The notes under the pieces were generated by a model that was not told the DNA's origin, ran no database searches, and saw nothing but the letters and a program-made list of their open reading frames with translations. The translations under genes were made by a program, and so were the position numbers. Positions 22,801 through 36,319 of a stretch of 64,000 nucleotides of DNA are shown one piece after another; the first letter of the stretch is position 1, and every line of letters begins with the position of its first letter. The DNA comes from Strix aluco (lineage: Eukaryota > Chordata > Aves > Strigiformes > Strigidae), in contig NC_133935.1 in NCBI RefSeq assembly GCF_031877795.1, positions 73,178,303 to 73,242,302 of the forward strand. The letters are read 5' to 3'.

Positions 22801-25800
22801 ACAATTACAATTTAACCAAGGTGTTCAAATGACACCATACACATTTTCATAATGAAAACATTTACTAAAATATGGGTATGGCAACGGCATGTTTTTACAG
22901 TTCCTAATCAAATGTGAAGAAACTCCAACCCAAGTGTTCTGTAAACTGATGAAGTTAATTAATGCTATACCTAGAATAGATTTGTGACATCCAGTGTTGA
23001 AATCATCTTTTTCTTAATTGCAAAGAAGTCCTAACCCATACGTACCATTCGATGTCTTCTGTAGCTCTACTTTCAAATGTTCAACTTCCTTCTTCAACAT
23101 TTCATCAGTTACTTCTGCTGACTGTTTCTTTTTACTGCTTCCTTTTTCACTCAAGGCCTATTAAAAACCACAGTTACTATGACTAATTTTGTTTTCATTA
23201 GTCTGGCATTAAGGCCAAACAACCAGAGAATGCCAGCCTTGATCTTGCAAAGTGACAGGTTTTATCAAATGCCAACATGACACAGGCAGATACTCAGTCA
23301 TTCTAGAAAAAAACCTCAGAATTAAGAAAAAAAAAAGGGGGGAAAAATGCTCAATGTTTTAATCTGATAGTAATGGCATACTTGTAGTAGTATAGCATTA
23401 TCTGCTGTGTAAGAGTACTTTGTATCTCTGCATCAAGCCCACAACTTCTGTTTAGGTTATAAATGGCTTTCCCAGAAGACATACACTGGGACTGCAAGTG
23501 ACAGAACACTGACATGTTTATATGCAACTTGTTCTAATAATTTATTCTGATTTAAATCATATAATACATCACAAATCTCTCCTTGTAGGTTTGCAGCTAC
23601 TTCTTCAGTCTTCAGAATACCTCAATACCCAATTAGATTTCCACTGAAATCCAAAAAAACCCCAAAACATCTAGGAAAGGATTCAGGAAGACCCCTGTAA
23701 ATACTAGACACAAGAGCAGTATACTCCCTGTACTCTGAAAATGTTGACACTGCTATACTTATGCACAATCTTATCATTAAGACAATTGCTATTGATGACA
23801 AAGTATCATACGTTAAGGATTAGACCCTCTAATTAGACCCTTTGCTCATATGGCCACTATTATCCAAACAAGCATCATCTCTGTTATGAAAATGACAAAA
23901 GAAGTGGTAAAAGCTTAATGGGAAAAAGAAAAGTAGAACAACTGAGATGAACAGCTGTTAGGTGAACTGGTTATATCAGAGCTTACTGGGCACAGGTGAG
24001 AGAAGAGAGGAAAGATTACTTTAGGAAGAAGGAAAGAAAGACTGGTAAACAATCCAAAGAGCTGAAGAAAGGTTTCCAGAAGCTATTTAACCAAAGAGCA
24101 GAGACTGCATTTGAATGCTGGTAGTAAAACCATAGCAAATTTTTCATTAAATTTGCCACAGATCGCCTCCTTTACTTTGTGCTCACCTCTTTCTATTAAT
24201 ATACAAATAGTTATTTCTGTAAACTTTTATCTTAAGTCCTGTGCTCCATGGAACCTCTAAACAGGAGACGGCACACACCTAGAACACTAGAGTAAACTTA
24301 CAGTATTTCTACTTACAGCCAATGCCCTATATGCAATTGCTCTTGCCACTCTCTGATGGTGGAATGAAGCACGCTTGTAAATGAACACAAATGCAGGGGC
24401 CATGCCACAGAGGAACCCAAGTCTCTATAAAAATAAACCAATTCTGAACACTTTGCATCTCCAGCACAGTGGAGATCCAGCCACAGCATGCTGACTGTAC
24501 CTGTTGCTACCACTGTTTCTGCAAACCATGCAATCAAACACACAAATAGGAACGGACAGGAACACAGATTCCAGTTTCTGCCTATCACTTACAAGCAGCT
24601 AAGAGAATGTGTTGCTAAGAGAATGCAAAAGCAGAACAAAAAGAGGACTTTTGGCCAAATCCCAACAGGACAGAGAAAAAAAAAGTGTACCAGTAGTATG
24701 CAGTAGAGAGACAAATTCCATGGCTGAGGGAGGGATTCTGGACCATTTTGACAAAATACCAAATCCCCAAATTTTGGAGTAATTTAATACCTGTGAAATA
24801 CTCAACAAACACTCTAGTGATCCTTGTTTTATGACACCTCTCAGACAACTGGGATTTTTTTGCGTCCCTTCTAGTACTTTTTGTCCAGAGTCTGTTCTCT
24901 TTGAAGATTTATTTAAAAAAAAATAAAATACAGTGCTGGTAACCATAGACACTGATCCAGACAAACTGAAAGGAAACCTGTACACACCTGCAGTGAATTT
25001 TAACAACATGCCAGACTGAAGAATACTGTAAAATCTTCATACCCTGGATATCTGCACTCTATCTTATGGTTCAATCTCTTCCAACAGAAGTCAAACTAAC
25101 CAATTATGAGAAAAGATTTCATACGTTTATTATCTTTGCCAACTTTCCTTCCTGCATACAACTGTATACTGAACTACAACGGACAGATCATAGCTTAACC
25201 TTCTCCATTCTTCTCATAAAAATAACATATCTTTAGTCCATTGGTGGTTCTTTTAAGTAAGAAACTTTCGGTAATACCCTCATTAATACTACGGTAGTGC
25301 CTTAAAGGAACATATTAGGCTGACCCACCATAAAAACAAATGCAAGAATACAAAATACAATAAATACAGAAGACCAATTTTACAAGTTAGAAAAGACATT
25401 TCAGAACTGAAGCAAATCCTGCTTAGAACAGCTATGTTGTAGGCTTTTCCGTACCGGACTGCTATAGCCCTAAACAGCCAACTGTTTAGGATAAAAAGAA
25501 CAAAATTTGTGTCTCCCTCTACTTTGCTATGATTAAATTCAGAGACATATTTTAAGAATATTACTACTTTGATAAAATTTGTACTGGAAAGATAGAACTT
25601 CATTTATTTGGATTACTTTAGTTTGTTAATAAAATGCTACTGAAATTTTTTTTCAGTACTCTGAATTACGTATTGTAAGAACATTGTTCTTCCTTTTTCC
25701 ACCAGAAGAAAAAAAAATGAACAAACATTATTCAGTAGCAAACCATCCCCAGAGTATTTTGTACCAACGACTTGCTGTGTAAGAAAATAACTAAAAAAGT

Positions 25801-28800
25801 TCAAAGATACCTCCTGCAGCCTTTCATTCTCGGCCATGTATTTTTTGGCTGCTTCAGTAGCATCGTTTACTTGCGTTTCCAGAGCTGCATGAGATGCCAT
25901 CCCTTTTGCCAACTGAGTAAGAAGCGTAACAGTACGTCTCAGTACACTAGTGGAGAAACACAGTGAACAGCACAAATGAAAAAAAAAAAATTAACAAAAC
26001 CCAAAACAACCCCTTTTATCTCTCTCTGCATTGAATGTGAAAACAAAACCATAAGAGGACTATTTAAGCACCTGAAGGGAAACATCCAGGCTCACTGATG
26101 ATAAACAATAGTAAAATAAGAGACTGAAAAAGTTTTCATCCATCAAAAAAAATCTGTTTTGATGCAGAACCTCCCTCCTCCCAAAAACCCACAGCTGTTA
26201 AGGGGTAAGAGACCTGCTTGCTTAAAGGCTGAAATACTGTTACATGACCTACTGTTTTAAACAGGATGGACGTCTGAATACAAGACCCAAGTAACACATT
26301 ATGGTAATGAGTATAATGCAAAAAAACCCAAACCCACAACTTTATAGAAGAATAAAACTAGCAACGTGAGCACATTTATCTTCAAAAAGTACTCTGTCAA
26401 CACTCTATAAATCAGAACATGCATGTCAGCACTTATACAGCACCTCAAATCTAAGCTTTGCAAATACCTTCCTTGATTTGACCTAGTGATTGCCTCTTTG
26501 CATCGCTACCTTCATTATTCAGTCTCGGAGTCTTTCAAAGCAGTATGTTGCTGAATCAAGGAAAGGCCAAAGCAACACTGAATTAAATTAATTCCTGTAA
26601 TATAACTATGCAGCTGCTCTTCAAAAGAAATTTGAAAATCCATGTAATTGGCTTTTTCATAACTGAAAGCATATTAATAGACCTTTTGGCTTTCAAGGTA
26701 AGCCCTCCTCCCTGCTTTTTAATTGAAAGTTCATTTTCCTGCTTTTTTTTGGTTTTAATGAAAAAGTTAAGGTATCATTACTTTTCCAAGGGTTAGTATG
26801 TTTTACTATTGCTTATTAATTTGTAGATGCAGCAGTCAGGAGTTGGTAAAACATCATTACTAAAGCAGAATCACAGAATCACGTAGGTTGAGAGGCTTCC
26901 AGAGGTCATCCTGTTTAAGCTCCTGGGCAAAACAGGGACAGCTCGAGCAGAGGGCTCAGAGGCTTGCCCAGCTGACTTCCCACCGTCTCCAATGACGCAG
27001 ATTCTACTGTCTTTCAGGGTCCTTGTTCCAGTGTTTGACCACTCCTGATCGTAGAAAAGAGTACTTTTTACTACAAGTCAGAATTTCCCAGGCCTGTTGC
27101 CTCCTGTCATTCCTGTGTGGATCCACTGAGAAGAGCTGGCTCCATCTTCTCTATATCCTACCACTGGATAGCTGTACAAAGCAACAGGATCTCCCTTCAA
27201 TGTCTCTTTTTCTAGCTGAAGCCAAGCTCTCTCATCCTCTTCTCATACACCATGTGTTTCACTCCCATGCCTTCTTGGCACCTCAGTGCAGTACTCCAGT
27301 ATTTTGGGGAGTCGAAACTGGACACTGTCCTGCAGATAAAGGGGAATAACCACTTCTCCTGACCTGCTGACTTACAACCTTGCTATTACAGCTCAATACA
27401 TGACTGGCTGTCTACCAGGATCCCCAGGTCCTTTTCTGCAAAAGTGCTTTCTACCCAGCCAGCCAGTCTGTCCCTGGCCTAGATCCTGCACATAGCTATC
27501 CTATAAGATGTCGGACTTTGCATTTGCCTTTCTTGAACTTCATGAGATTTCTGGCAGCATAGTTCTGCAACCTGTCTAGCAGCCCTGCCCTCCAAGATAT
27601 CAACCACTCTGATTTGGTACTGTCTGCAACTTGCTGAAAGGACATTCAATCCCATCATCAATGGTGTTAATAATTAAACAGTGTTGAGCCCATTACCAAT
27701 CCCTGAAGGGCACCAGCTGGAATTTGCATTACTATCATCCTTTGATCCCAAAGGCCCAGGGAATTTTCCACCCACTTTTTTCTCCACTTCTCCAGCCCAC
27801 ATCCCTCCACAGTTAGTTTATCAGGATACCACAAGAGACTATGTCAAAGGCCTTGCTAAAGGAACACAACATCCACCACTCTGCCTTTTATCCACACAGC
27901 AGGTCATCTCATTGCAGAAGGCAACAGGGATGATCAGGCATGATCTCCCCTCAATAAATCCGTGCTGGTTTAACTCATTGTATCCTTCATGTTCCTGGAA
28001 ATGGCTTTGAGTTAATACTTGCTCCATAACCTTTCCAGGGAGGTGAGGCTGCCTAGTTTCTAGTTCCCTACATCCTGCTTTTTGTCCTTCTTGAAGGCAG
28101 GTGCAGTGTTTGCCTTTCTGCAGTCACCAGGATCCTCCCCTGACCACCATGCTCTTTCAAACATAAAAGAGTACAGCCTTGCAATGACATTGTCCAGCTC
28201 CCTCTGCGTGCAAAGATGCATCCCATCCTAGAATGCCACGGACTAGTATATGCCCAGTCTGCTTAAGTACTCTCCAGCTGCACCTTCCACTACTGCGGGT
28301 AATGTTACATTCCCCACCAACAATCCTAGAAGGCTCAGAGAATTGGGAGGCCAAAAGCAGAGCTTACCAGTAAGAAACAGTGTAATGTAAGGTTGGTAAT
28401 GAGACACTCAATTCTCATTCTTTTCCATATCCTTTGTCATTTGGTCCCCTGCCCAGCTGAGCAGTGGGCCCATGTTTTCTTTAGCTTTCCCATTGTTTTC
28501 AGCCCTTCTCATCCCTCTCTGGTTCAGCATGGGGTAACAGAGGGCCAGACAAGCCTTGGCAGGGTCTCCACATCTCCCAAGACATCCAAGTCAGATTAGC
28601 AGACGGGTGCCTCTGTCCTAACCAAGGGACAGTCTCTGGTAACTACGACCCTTCTCCTTTCTGTGCAGGCAGTTGGTTGATGAAAGCTCAGCTAGCCCCA
28701 ATACTTCCACTGACAGATCATCTTCCTCACTTGTACCCAGTGTTCTGCAACTGCCGAACCACAGACGGAGAAGAGCTTTTGTTGTATTGCCAGAAGTGAA

Positions 28801-31800
28801 AAGCTTCCAGCCTCCTCCATTTTGAGAATCTCCATCTACTACTCTTCTGGAATTCTCCTATTGGCTGATGCACTAAAATGAACAAGAACTGATCCAAAGA
28901 ATGAACTAGGGGCATCCAAGTACCCATTCACACCTACATGTGGTCCTAACTTGGTTGGGTGATGGTAGCCACAGCATAGGATAAGGCAACCCAAGGAATA
29001 CTTTTTCTCCCTTCTTTGACAGACATTACACCTGTTTAATGGATAAGCAAAACAGCTCTACTAAGAAAGGTCCTTTGATCTAGCCACTACTGTAGTAGTA
29101 TTTATTTCTTCTAAATTTTGGTGAAAGGCCAGTAGCCCAAAAAAGGTCTTAAGCAAACCTCTTCAAAAGCAGAACTTTTATCCACAATAAAATCCAATAG
29201 GGCCAATTGACAAGTTTTCTTCCTTGAAAAACAAGTGGGAGTAGGATCCAGGGGGACCAGCTTCCAACTCTTGTGTAGGACACAATCCAGCTATTACTCT
29301 CTTGGAGCAGAAATCACAAACACATTTGTGCATATTTACTTAGCCTTTCTGAAGGAAGACAAATAACACGATGCATTCCTATCATTATTGTGCAAGGTTA
29401 CAGCCACCTTTGGTTTTTTCCAAAGTTTTCCTGCTCGGGTTTCATACAAATTTTTCCTTGACACTTCTTCATGTACAATGCTCCTCAGTGATCAGCTAAA
29501 ATGGCCATACATCACTCCAAGGGGAAGAGGTTTGTCAGAAGTCTCAGTGATTCCAGGCATTTCCTTGTTCTGTGTTCCTCTTGCGTATCTAGGCAATGTG
29601 AAGCAGCTCACTGAAGGCTCTCAGAAGAGGGCCAGCATTCTCTGTCCAATGTCACCATAAAAACATACAAATAGGAAATTGTCTGACCAACATGTGTTTC
29701 CATTCACTCACATTATCTGTGTCCAATTACTTCATGTGCTTCTTGACCAACTGAGATCTGCAGGTTGTCATGGCTACTACTGTGAGGATTCACAGGTAGT
29801 CCTGGCTGCTACTGCTGGGCAGTACAGAACTGTCATTTCTGTTACTCTGTTTTATTAGCTGTACTGAAACATTCTGAAAGGGATACCGCACTTAAAATCA
29901 TACCATCATAGTAGGCTGGTTGCCGCAACGTGCTTGATATGAAATAATATCTGAAACTTTCCTCGGAAGCCAGAACATTATTCTACAGTTCCTAACTTTG
30001 AGCTTTAGACGAAGTGGTTCAAGTCACACTCAAGCTTTGCTTCTCAACACAGCAGGATGTAATAATACCAGCTTGCAGCATATTAAGATTATTTCAACAG
30101 TACTTCAGTTTTTGAGATTTTTTTATTCTAGTTTTCTGTGTTCAAAACAAACAAAACATAGGGCATAAGTTTAAGGAAGGAAATGAGTATTCCCTGAAGA
30201 AACTTCTCTCCTGCAAAATGTTTTCTCAAGCATTCAAAATGTTTCTTTCCATGTGTTGCTAACATCCTTTCAATCTTCAAACATTTGTAAGATATTATCT
30301 TCCCCGATCTTACTTGCCTCATAGCCAATCTGCTCACACTTAATTCTTTAATCTCTTGAAATCATCCTTCTGATCTTTTTTATAGTCGCATTACTCTGTG
30401 CGACAGTTCCTGTAAGAAACATGCTATGTAGAAATTACAAAAGTGTTATACTTACAGCCAAAGAAACAAGGAAAACCCTGAGAGATAGAGGTTTCTTTGT
30501 GATCGGAATAGTTTCATCTGAATATGATCAAAGGCATTGGTATTGACATTTGCAGCCCTTTCATTCACATGAACGGCCGAGTACTTCCTGACTTCTCTAA
30601 CAGCATCTGCAAACAAAACCAGTTTGTTCTTACTCACACCTGTGGGTATGCATGTACGATAAATCAGACATAGTACTAGAAATATGTATTTGGACTTTCT
30701 GCTCAGCAAACAGGCATAGGAAACAGTGACATCACTTATGTTATCCATACATTTTAAAGGTAGGTCCTGACAAATCACAGAAGCGATAGGACACATTTCC
30801 AGAGATACACCAAACCACTGCCCAAAACATGCTTGAACAGTCATTTCCAACACCTGCACCCAGCCACCAGAGATCAGGCAAAAGCTACACAAGCTACATA
30901 TGTTACCAGAGACCCTACAGACAGGGTCAAAATGTCACTGTTGACAACTGAATTAAAATCCAGCCAGTGGACAAACAGTGAGAAAACAGAAAGAGAAGAG
31001 AAAAAGAAGAGATGCCTCCTGAAGGATTTGCCTCATATGGCATTTGTTACATAAGCATTTTAGTAATGACAGAAGTGTCTACTTTATGCTTGAATCACAG
31101 AGGGAAAAAATTATTTCTACAACATCCATCAAAATCAGAAGACTGCAGTAACACAGTGTTGAACATAAACAGAACAGAGGGTGTAAGCTACACCTCAGCT
31201 TTCTTTCATCTGCCTTTCATCCATCTTTCAGCTTCCTTTCATCCGTCATATACTCCTGATATTTCTGCAGAAGGGCCAACACTCTGCCAAGACTTTTCAA
31301 AGGACAAGATAATTAATTAGGACTTACATCCACATAAAACCAAAACCTAACCCAGTTAAGAGTTCATATTGCAATCTGTAAACTTAAAATCATCATACAT
31401 ACTTAAGGCCAATACAGCACCTAAAGTCTCCTCCTGCACATGAACAAAATACTAATTTCATTACACATCATCAGTTCTTGCAGAGTATTTGGGCCACTTG
31501 TTATTTAATTGCTGCTGCATTTATCTAAGCAGACAAAACCAACTCCAAAAAAATGCACATGTGAATAACATCACCTATGATTGTCTCTTTTATATTCATA
31601 AGTTATTTAGAAGGAAAAAAAAGATCTGAAGTGAAACTTCAAACAATGCAACTAAGACCAGACAAAAGTCCATATCCCTGTGCTACAGGAAGATTCTAGT
31701 CCTGCAGTAAGCTATCACCTTATGCTGTGGGGCACCATCACTGCTTTGCTTTAGCCTAAATCTATCTTTCCACAAAATCAATGCCCATCACCAACTCAAA

Positions 31801-34800
31801 AGCAAACTTTGGTCAAAGTTTTCGACAGCAGTTCAAAAGACTAAATGAAATCCATCAGTTCTCAATCTAAGCCATTTACAGAAGGATCTACTTCTACGAG
31901 TAATACTAAAGATCTAATATTTGCATTTCCAGTACTTTTTAAAATATTCGGAATATAGTGTTGCAGTCTAGTCTGACTTTTTTTATATATCCAGTGCATC
32001 TATATATTTCTCTCAGCAGACAACAAAACCATACATTTCTTCTTTGTATTTAAGGTAGCTTGGAATTAAACAGCATTTTCATTGTAAGGCACTAGAAACA
32101 CTTGTATCCATGGAGGAGAACTACTTCTATCACTGAAATACAGGAAATACCACACAAAGCAGTCAGGACAGACATTAAATGAAATTAGTCAGGCATATAC
32201 GGTCATCATTCAAGCTCTAATTTCACTAAAGCTTTACTCCTACTTGATACACCTTAGGATCTACTCATAGCAAAGGTAGCCAACATCTGTTTTGTATCTG
32301 TGCTGAGCAAAAGTACTCAAACAGCCCAGTGCTTTGATATATTCTCCTGGTCTTCTATTTCAACAGCAACCAAGAGAAAGAGTGCCATCTACTGCATATT
32401 GTGCAGCTCAGCCAAATTCTGGTATCAAACACTTCAAGTTCATTTACCTGTGTAAGAAAGTGAAACCAAGCAGCAGCCTAGACCAAGCTTTATTTTTCCT
32501 TCGCATTCACTATTATAGTACTATTGCATTTGGATTCCCAACACAGATGCAGTATAAGCCCTCTCCTCTTCCTCTGTTGTAGAACTTTTAATCAAATTAG
32601 CTGGCACACATTAGTCTTGAATTCTTTCAGTTACTCTACTACCATGAACTCCATACACCAGGTTTTTTTCTGCATTTGTTCAGAAATTATTTAACACTTA
32701 CCAAGAAACAAGACGATGAGTAAAACTATTATTGTAAGAAACATCTTGTTCCAAAAAACTGCCATTTTGCTCCATAGAGGAATCATAAAAATCTTCTGCC
32801 ATCTGTAAAACAGCATTGTGTTATTCAAAAGTAATTAAACACTAAAAGAAGAGCATAATAACCTCACAGAAGAGAGCCTTGTTATTGATATGAGACTGAT
32901 GTAAGGTCTCTAAACAGCTGCTTTAATTGCAATATAATTTATGTATACGTAACTTTTCCAACAACCCAACTTGTTTGTCTTTTTGTTTGTTGTCAATACA
33001 AAGATGGTTTACCTTGAAAACTTCTCACATGATAGCAGGTACTCTCCAGATGCATGTTATTTTAGCTTTTACTTTGGCTAGCATTGCTTTGCATTCGGTG
33101 CTGTCTACAATAAACTCAGGGATGGGTTAATGACTGTAGAACCCATTCCATCATTTTTATTTCTATCCACTTACATCCCCCATTGCCAAATAAAATACCT
33201 CCAGAAATTAACATAATCTCTACCACCCTTCTTCGAAGGCTCATCTTTTACACTGCTGAGTCTGCATAACTATAAAGTACAAGGATTGTTATTACATTCT
33301 AACTTGCAAACTACAACAAAAGGACAAGTCTCATGTTTATATTTTGTCAAGGCTTAAAACCTCTTTCAGGAGCATAAATTTGTTGGCTATGGAAGCAAAT
33401 TCAGAGGCCCAGTGGTGGTGAAGACCATTTTTTTTCCATTTGTTTAAACAATCAATTGCCTATTCAGTATTACTGCGTGGAGGATTCTTCAAGAATTCAT
33501 GCTTGCATCACAAATGAAAAACATCTCAAATGAACTGAAACCCACAGGAGACAACAACAGAGCACCTACTTGTCCTTTGCTGCAGGTTAGAATCAGTGCT
33601 ACTGCACAAAAGAAGTAATACCTACTTATGTCAATTAAGGATGTAACACAGGCATGCTGGGCACCGCCTGATTATGTCAGGTAAAACTTTCAACTTGTGT
33701 TAAGAGTATTTACATTTTCCACAAACTCTTAAAATTTGTCCTTTAACAAAGTAGTTTCCAACCTACTATGAACCTAATTTAAATTAGACTGTAGCATCAT
33801 CTCCAATGGTTAATTCTGGTTCTGCACCAGAAAGAATTAAAATGTTTTAGCATTGTATGTGCAAAAACCTAATTTAAATCTTTTAGTATAATCTGAATTC
33901 TTTATAGCAGACAGCCATAGGCCCTATCAACCAAAAAGCTTACTTTAACAAAACCAAGCTACCACTGAACCAAAGTCACCTTGCTAACTCTTTACACATG
34001 CAATTATCCAGGTTTCATACTGATCTCCACTTAAGAAGAGATTCTACGAGGTATGACCTTAGACCAACTATACTGCCAAGTGATATTCAGGCTAAAAATA
34101 AGATCTCTTTATTGCAAAGTCTCCCTATGTCATATTTTAATGCTTATTTTTCCTCAAAAAGTATTGACATTCACATTTATTAACGTTCCATTTCCTTTTG
34201 GTGACAGAAGCACGTAAATACAATCCTTCCAAATTATAATACTGTCACCACTATAGATGTACCGCACCTGGCAGTACAGTTCTGGTTGTTTGTGTACTTG
34301 CATTTTTATATTGTCAATTTACTTATTCCCCAGGAACTTAAAAGGTTGTTAACAAATTCAAAAAGGACTTGATTATCAAAAAAATGTGCAGGCACAAAAG
34401 ACTCAAACAATCTGTTTGAAGACTGACAAATGAGTAAATCCAAACTTTAAAGAACAGCCGTTTCATGGCTGCCTTTAATCACTCATGCTTTACTGCCCTG
34501 ACAGAACCAGCGCCCAGGCCACCAAGATGCATAAGGCAGAACTGCTGCCCTCTGGTACTGTCACAGCAGCTTTTGTCAAGAAGATAATTGCTCATGCCAT
34601 ATAAAAGATAAAGCTATTTCACTCTTTCAGAAAGCACTGTTCAAAGGAATAGCTGAATGCTACAAACTAAGCACAAAAATGTACCATTTGTATATAATTA
34701 AAAGGACCGTGTTTAATGTTTGAATAAATTTTAGTAACACTGCAGGTTATGAATTTGCTTTTCAGTCACGAAGACTGCATTCAAGCCCTGTTTATGTCGT

Positions 34801-36319
34801 AAGTGAAACCTATCTCAGTACTCCCAATGTACTCTGCATGTGTCATCAGCTTGCAGAAATTCTTGCAGCTAGTTTCCTCACATAAACCATTAATAATCTG
34901 ATGATTATGGCTCCTGTAATACTTCTCCCTTCTTACACAGTTGCACTTGTGATTAGAAAACAACAGAAAATACGAGGACTCAATCTATGTTGAAATGCTG
35001 AACTCCTCACAAGCCAGCCTGTAAAAATTAGAGGTTAAATTTTAGAACAGTTTCAACTTCTGAAGTTGAGGAAACATGACTAATCATTGATATCAGCTGT
35101 GAAGGATCCATCCATTTTCAATACTCTCCCACAGGCTTAAGTAGTAAAATTCAGACTCTCTACACAGCAGGGGTTTTAGGCTTTGTTCTTCAAGATATTA
35201 CAGTAAAACCTGCATTCTTCATTCTAAATATATCCAAAGATGCAGAAAGCAAACATGTAACAGTTTTTACACAGCACTAAGCCAGCAGCAATTTTTTTAA
35301 AAAAAAGCTTTAAGGTTTTGTCCTACTTGGGTTTTTGGGGGTGTGGTTTGTTTTAAAGAATTACTGATATGCTGGATAGAAATAATAACTCTCTTTTGCC
35401 TCTTGCAGAGAAGCTAGCTTTATTTCCTATAAAAAAATTACCAAACGTGAAGAGCTCCTTACAGAAAACAATCTTAAAATAATGCTGTAAGCCAGGTCTT
35501 TGCATACAGTAAGAGTAATTACTGCTCTTACTAAGGGCATTTATGTTACAAGAATGAAGTATTTTTCTTAATGTTTGTGTTGCGTTCCAGAAGTATTATA
35601 ATTTTGTTAAACTATATGTAAGTTTATAGAGGCCTTTATTTCAGTAGACCTGAACTTTTTGCATGAAGCTGAAGTTCATGGTTTTTTTAAACAAATGATC
35701 ACAAATTTCTTACAGCCCTTACACATGCTATATTCTGTTAGCTTTGAATATCAGATGTCTCTTATCTGTTCAGCACCCACAATGCCTAGTGCACACCAAA
35801 ATGCTCTAAAGCTGCTCCTCACAAACTTGACAAACAGCTTCTGAAAAGGCTGCACCGTCCTCTCATTTCTTACTGAGCTCATAGCACGGGAAGCCAGATG
35901 CTCTCCTGTATGCTGGCTACGACACAAGCCTCCGAGAAGCGGGGGAGATGACATCCCACTTGCTGAAGCAAAGCAACAGGGCTCATCCTGGGAGCCCCGA
36001 CAGCTGCTCGGATGAATCAGCAGTGTGTAGAAAACAAATAAAGATCCTTAAAGGAGGCTTATGTTTCTTGAAACTCCTGATGCTCGTCTTAAACAGCATT
36101 GCTTCAGCTTAATTCACAAATAATTTAAGATGCTGCAAAGCTCCGTGTTTATAAAAACGAAAGTGTACCATCAATGCAGAACAGTGAAAAGACCGAGCTG
36201 GGGTTGTGCAGCACACAGAAGTCCTACCTCAGTGGAGAAATAAACGGCAGGCAGAGCACGAGAATTACTCCTATTTCACCGTACAGAAAGGCGGCAACTG
36301 CCGTCCACTGGAAAGTCAT
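13773..36319 (-). CDS. BCAP29: BCAP29, B-cell receptor-associated protein 29, complete coding sequence in seven exons
   Basis: ER membrane protein of the BAP29/BAP31 family, known to act in export and quality control of membrane proteins. Exons in transcript order are 36319-36228, 32802-32702, 30606-30456, 25946-25811, 23157-23046, 15346-15246 and 13811-13773 (92, 101, 151, 136, 112, 101 and 39 nt). They total 732 nt, giving 243 aa; human is 241. All junction codons join. Membrane segments are AVAAFLYGEIGVILVLCLPF (about residues 7-26), FLTIIVLLIVLFL (about 52-64) and LYLSGFSLFLWLVL (third). The long C-terminal part is a cytosolic coiled coil (KKEVEHLKVELQK, KKQSEGLKREYDNLMKEYERLQ). The protein ends RKDL where human ends KKRL, so the ER-retrieval motif has Arg at -4. 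DUS4L lies upstream on the same strand. Confidence 0.95.
13812..15245 (-). other. BCAP29: BCAP29 intron, 1.4 kb
   Basis: AT-rich. Holds a poly-T run near 14786-14799 and a short (CA)n tract at about 14905-14921. Nothing else recognised. Confidence 0.8.
15246..15346 (-). CDS. BCAP29: BCAP29 sixth coding exon
   Basis: (A)LHKANNEVIAVKKQSEGLK then REYDNLMKEYERLQ, homologous to human ALSKAQNDVMEMKMQSERLS. Acceptor TTTTACAG|CTC, donor CTTCAG|GTAGGT. Confidence 0.94.
15347..23045 (-). other. BCAP29: BCAP29 intron, 7.7 kb
   Basis: The largest intron in the gene. Contains a 17-bp tandem duplication at 17874-17907, A runs at 18011-18036 (26 A) and 20610-20631 (22 A), and a poly-T near 19046-19058. 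No transposable element or exon recognised. Confidence 0.8.
17874..17907. repeat. 17-bp tandem duplication
   Basis: Two exact, adjacent copies of atgctgcttctatgtta, followed by atg of a third. Confidence 0.9.
23046..23157 (-). CDS. BCAP29: BCAP29 fifth coding exon
   Basis: ALSEKGSSKKKQSAEVTDEM then LKKEVEHLKVELQKTSN, the start of the cytosolic coiled coil. Acceptor TTAATAG|GCC, donor TCGAATG|GTACGT. Confidence 0.93.
23158..25810 (-). other. BCAP29: BCAP29 intron, 2.65 kb
   Basis: AT-rich unique sequence. The ORF near 24599-25009 shows no family resemblance. Nothing recognised. Confidence 0.75.
25811..25946 (-). CDS. BCAP29: BCAP29 fourth coding exon
   Basis: VLRRTVTLLTQLAKGMASH then EAAKKYMAENERLQE. 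Acceptor CCACTAG|TGTA, donor CAGGAG|GTATCT. Ends on a complete codon. Confidence 0.94.
25947..30455 (-). other. BCAP29: BCAP29 intron, 4.5 kb, contains an old CR1
   Basis: Intron between the third and fourth coding exons. An ancient CR1 copy occupies about 26866-28640. The rest is unique sequence. Confidence 0.8.
26866..28640 (-). mobile_element. Old CR1 LINE copy, long 3' part, minus orientation
   Basis: Read on the plus strand it begins with the inverted CR1 3' end (aatcacagaatcacgtagg) and continues through phrases typical of inverted CR1 3' regions in birds: gatccccaggtccttttctg, gcatttgcctttcttgaact, catcaatggtgttaataatt, tatgtcaaaggccttgctaa and ggtgaggctgcctagtttct. Strong divergence and indels indicate an old insertion. 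The left end is well defined; the right end near 28640 is approximate. It has the same orientation as BCAP29. Confidence 0.8.
30456..30606 (-). CDS. BCAP29: BCAP29 third coding exon
   Basis: (D)AVREVRKYSAVHVNERAA ... HIQMKLFRSQRNLYLSGFSLFLW. Near-identical to the human core AVREVRKYSSVH and MKLFRSQRNLYISGFSLF. Acceptor TTTGCAG|ATG, donor TTGGCT|GTAAGT. Confidence 0.95.
30607..32701 (-). other. BCAP29: BCAP29 intron, 2.1 kb
   Basis: AT-rich unique sequence with no recognised element. Confidence 0.8.
32702..32802 (-). CDS. BCAP29: BCAP29 second coding exon
   Basis: Not found as a single ORF; identified from WQKIFMIPLWSKMAVFWNKM followed by FLTIIVLLIVLFL. Acceptor TTTACAG|ATGG, donor TTTCTTG|GTAAGT. 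Junction codons give Arg before and Asp after. Confidence 0.94.
32803..36227 (-). other. BCAP29: BCAP29 first coding intron, 3.4 kb
   Basis: AT-rich unique sequence; GC rises only towards the CpG island at its 5' end. No exon or repeat recognised. Confidence 0.8.
36228..36319 (-). CDS. BCAP29: BCAP29 first coding exon (residues 1-30)
   Basis: MTFQWTAVAAFLYGEIGVIL... matches human MTLQWAAVATFLYAEIGLIL. Donor CACTGAG|GTAGGA. A candidate acceptor CCTCCGCAG|GCC puts the exon start at 36332, which agrees with a separate non-coding exon 1. An in-frame upstream ATG run (from 36454) would need an unspliced leader and is not favoured. Confidence 0.93.

Noticed and set aside
24599-25009. 136-codon minus-strand ORF in a BCAP29 intron
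   Set aside because: No recognisable domain, no conserved splice context, and located between well-supported BCAP29 exons.
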